A program made the translations under genes and the position numbers. The notes beneath the pieces are model-generated. The model searched no databases. It saw only the letters and a program-made list of their open reading frames with translations, and was not told the DNA's origin. From the NCBI RefSeq assembly GCF_030814435.1, contig NZ_JAUSUW010000002.1, forward strand, positions 248,001 through 312,000: a DNA stretch of 64,000 nt, read 5' to 3'. This DNA is from Peteryoungia aggregata LMG 23059 (GTDB lineage: Bacteria; Pseudomonadota; Alphaproteobacteria; Rhizobiales; Rhizobiaceae). Each line of letters begins with the position of its first letter. Within the stretch, counting starts at the first letter, position 1. This document shows positions 62,362-64,000 of the stretch, piece by piece.

Positions 62362-63452
62362 GCTGGCTCTGCCGCGCTGGTGGTGGTTTCGTCGGCAAGG
62401 ATGAAGGCGTGGTCCATATCGAAGTTGGCAAACAGCCGGGCGCCGCGTTCCGGAATGGCGGCTGATCCGTCGTTGCGAATTTCGGAGACGAGCACCCGGC
62501 CCGAGGCATCCTGCGTCTTGATCGAGATGAAATTGCCCTCAAAGGCAATGTCCGTGACTTCTACCGCAATCGTGTTGCCATCTGCTTCGCCGGCATCCAG
62601 GCGCACATGCTCCGGGCGGACGTAGAGTTTTGCGCCACTATCGATGTCAGCGCCAAGCTTGCCGCGAAAAACGCCATTCTCGGTCTGGAAATCGCCGACG
62701 GCACCCGAGCGGGCAGAAAGCGTGCCCGTGAAGCAATTGGTTTCGCCGACGAAGGTTGCAACGAAGCCATTTGCAGGATTGTTGTAGACCTCGCGGGGGG
62801 CTGCCACCTGCTGCAGCTTGCCATGCGACATGACGGCAACCCGGTCGGACATGGCAAGCGCCTCACCCTGGTCATGGGTGATGTAGATGAAAGTGACATT
62901 GGTACGCTTCTGGATCGCGCGCAGTTCGGCGCGCATGTGCTGGCGCAACTTCAGATCCAGCGCCGACAAAGGCTCGTCGAGCAGCATGACGGAGGGTTCG
63001 ACGGCCAGCGCGCGGGCAATGGCCACGCGCTGCTTCTGACCACCCGAGAGCTGGCTGACCGCCTTGTCGGCCGCGTTCGGCAGATCGACGAGGGCCAGAA
63101 GTTCCTCTGCCTTCCGGCGGCGGGTCTTCTTGTCGACACCTCTCGCCTCCAGCCCAAAGGCGATGTTTTCCCAGATCGGCATCAGCGGAAAGAGTGCGAG
63201 GTTCTGGAAGATCAGCGCCGTGGGACGCTGATTGGGGCGCTGCCCCTGCATATCCTTGCCGCCGATCCGGATTGTGCCTGACGTTGGCGCGATGAAGCCC
63301 GAAACCATGCGCAGAATGGTTGTCTTGCCGCAGCCGGACGGACCGAGAAAGGAGAAGAATTCACCGGCCCCGATTGACAGCGACACATTGTCGACGGCGC
63401 GGAACGTGCCGAAATCGGCGCATACATCTTGAAGTTCGACACTGGCACTCAT
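62358..63452 (-). CDS. PotA-type ABC importer ATPase (second system)
   Basis: From the ATG at 63452 (MSASVELQDV) the protein has 364 residues: Walker A GPSGCGKTT, Q-loop LIFQNLALFPLMPI, signature LSGGQKQRVAIARAL, Walker B VMLLDEPLSALD, switch His ITHDQ and a TOBE-type C-terminal domain. The frame is open upstream into the binding-protein gene region in another register. It is 89 bases after the binding-protein gene, with a stem-loop between. Confidence 0.92.
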   Translation of the reverse strand: MSASVELQDVCADFGTFRAVDNVSLSIGAGEFFSFLGPSGCGKTTILRMVSGFIAPTSGTIRIGGKDMQGQRPNQRPTALIFQNLALFPLMPIWENIAFGLEARGVDKKTRRRKAEELLALVDLPNAADKAVSQLSGGQKQRVAIARALAVEPSVMLLDEPLSALDLKLRQHMRAELRAIQKRTNVTFIYITHDQGEALAMSDRVAVMSHGKLQQVAAPREVYNNPANGFVATFVGETNCFTGTLSARSGAVGDFQTENGVFRGKLGADIDSGAKLYVRPEHVRLDAGEADGNTIAVEVTDIAFEGNFISIKTQDASGRVLVSEIRNDGSAAIPERGARLFANFDMDHAFILADETTTSAAEPA

Positions 63453-63500
63453 TGCGTGTGGTTCATTCCCTTGGCCCGGCGCGGGCTTCGTTTGGCTCCG

Positions 63501-63526
63501 ATGCCGGCCGCAAAGGCGGCCGGCAT
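63501..63526 (-). other. Intercistronic stem-loop after the second binding-protein gene
   Basis: ATGCCGGCCGC (63501-63511), loop AAAG, GCGGCCGGCAT (63516-63526): a perfect 11-bp GC stem 15 bases after the binding-protein stop, without a T run. It parallels the hairpin at 38808-38829 in position and form. Confidence 0.7.
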
Positions 63527-63541
63527 GATCCGTCAAATCGC

Positions 63542-64000
63542 TCAGGCAGCCTTGTACTTGTCGGCATATTCGCCGCGCTTGGCGAGGAACCATGCGGCCT
63601 GGCTCGGCCACCAATAGAGCTTGCTCACGGCATCGCCGGGGAAGCTTGCCTTGTAGAATTCGGAGACGGTCGGATCCATGAGGTCGATGCCGCCCTTGCC
63701 GACGGGATTTGCCGAGAAGGCGGTGGCCCAGAGGGCGGAGCCTTCTGCCGTCGACACCCATTTGGCGAATTCATGCGCCTGTTCGACATTCTTGGCGTTC
63801 TTCAGCAGGACCAGGCCCTGGTTCCAGGCAAAGGCGCCTTCCTTCGGGGCGACGTAGCTGTAGCCGCCTTCCTTCTTCAGGTTGAAGCCGGTGGAATCCC
63901 AGCAGAGGCCGAGGACCGCGCCATTGGTGCGGAAGGCCGCCTGTGCGTCATTCTCGCCAGACCAGAACTGGACGATGTTGCCCTTGGCCTTGATCGCCTC
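63542..64000 (-). CDS. PotD-type substrate-binding protein (N-terminus beyond window edge)
   Basis: The C-terminal 152 residues are present, up to a TGA at 63542-63544; the N-terminus lies beyond base 64000. The visible part has IVQFWSGENDAQAAFRTNG, the AVLGLCWDSTGFNL strand and GAFAWNQGLVLLKNAKNVEQ, typical of spermidine/putrescine-type (ABC family 1) binding proteins. It should serve the PotABC-type importer downstream. Ligand unknown. Confidence 0.85.
   Translation of the reverse strand, partial: EAIKAKGNIVQFWSGENDAQAAFRTNGAVLGLCWDSTGFNLKKEGGYSYVAPKEGAFAWNQGLVLLKNAKNVEQAHEFAKWVSTAEGSALWATAFSANPVGKGGIDLMDPTVSEFYKASFPGDAVSKLYWWPSQAAWFLAKRGEYADKYKAA

Noticed and set aside
1-64000. CRISPR arrays, tRNA or rRNA genes, integrase or attachment sites
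   Set aside because: No regularly spaced repeats, cloverleaf-like segments, rRNA-like sequence or phage integrase were noticed on reading; a tRNA or covariance search would be needed to exclude them fully.

Overview
The window reads as chromosomal DNA of an alphaproteobacterium of the Rhizobiaceae (Rhizobium/Agrobacterium/Sinorhizobium relatives). The main reason is the first 20 kb, which has the Sinorhizobium meliloti-type order fliI-flgF / motA-fliM-fliN-fliG-flhB-orf / visR-visN / fliF-cheT-cheD-cheY2-cheB-cheR-cheW-cheA-cheY1-cheS-icpA. The LuxR pair VisN/VisR, two CheY proteins, CheS and CheT are rhizobial traits. Base composition is high-GC throughout. I do not name a species.

Layout. 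(1) 1-20.2 kb: flagellar and chemotaxis block. A minus-strand operon runs from icpA to fliF with overlapping che genes, followed by visNR. A plus-strand motA-to-flhB operon converges on visR. flgF-fliI leaves leftward from the divergent flgF/motA intergenic region. (2) 20.9-23.7 kb: a GH25 lipoprotein, a small secreted protein, a RidA-like protein and a quinone-reductase-like flavoprotein. (3) 24-32 kb: a catabolic module with an ABC importer, a CodA-type amidohydrolase, a FAD-linked oxidase, a creatininase-family amidohydrolase and a divergent LysR regulator. It is bordered and interrupted by palindromic GC-rich repeats. (4) 32-32.5 kb: a scar joining two gene 3' halves. (5) 32.9-40.4 kb: an arginine module with AruI- and AruH-like enzymes, a deiminase/DDAH-like enzyme and an opine/arginine-type ABC importer. 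(6) 40.7-48.1 kb: a CdhR-like regulator divergent from an acyl-CoA dehydrogenase, a CoA ligase, a CaiD-like hydratase, a BKACE enzyme and a carnitine dehydrogenase-thioesterase fusion. Together these can be read as gamma-butyrobetaine -> carnitine -> glycine betaine. (7) 48.6-59.9 kb: a TetR (BetI-like) regulator, a PotD-type binding protein, two tandem phytoene-dehydrogenase-like flavoproteins, a GcvT-fold protein, an 84-residue orphan, a PotABC-type importer and a class III aminotransferase. An almost identical palindrome lies at both divergent promoters, so these transcripts look like one regulon. (8) 60.7-64 kb: a second PotABCD-type importer cut by the right edge.

The second half is specialised for uptake and breakdown of nitrogen compounds: guanidino compounds, quaternary amines, polyamine-like cations and probably a heterocycle. 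The best candidate for an undescribed pathway is region 7. Its gene content and shared operator indicate one inducible route for a methylated or cationic amine that I cannot name from sequence.
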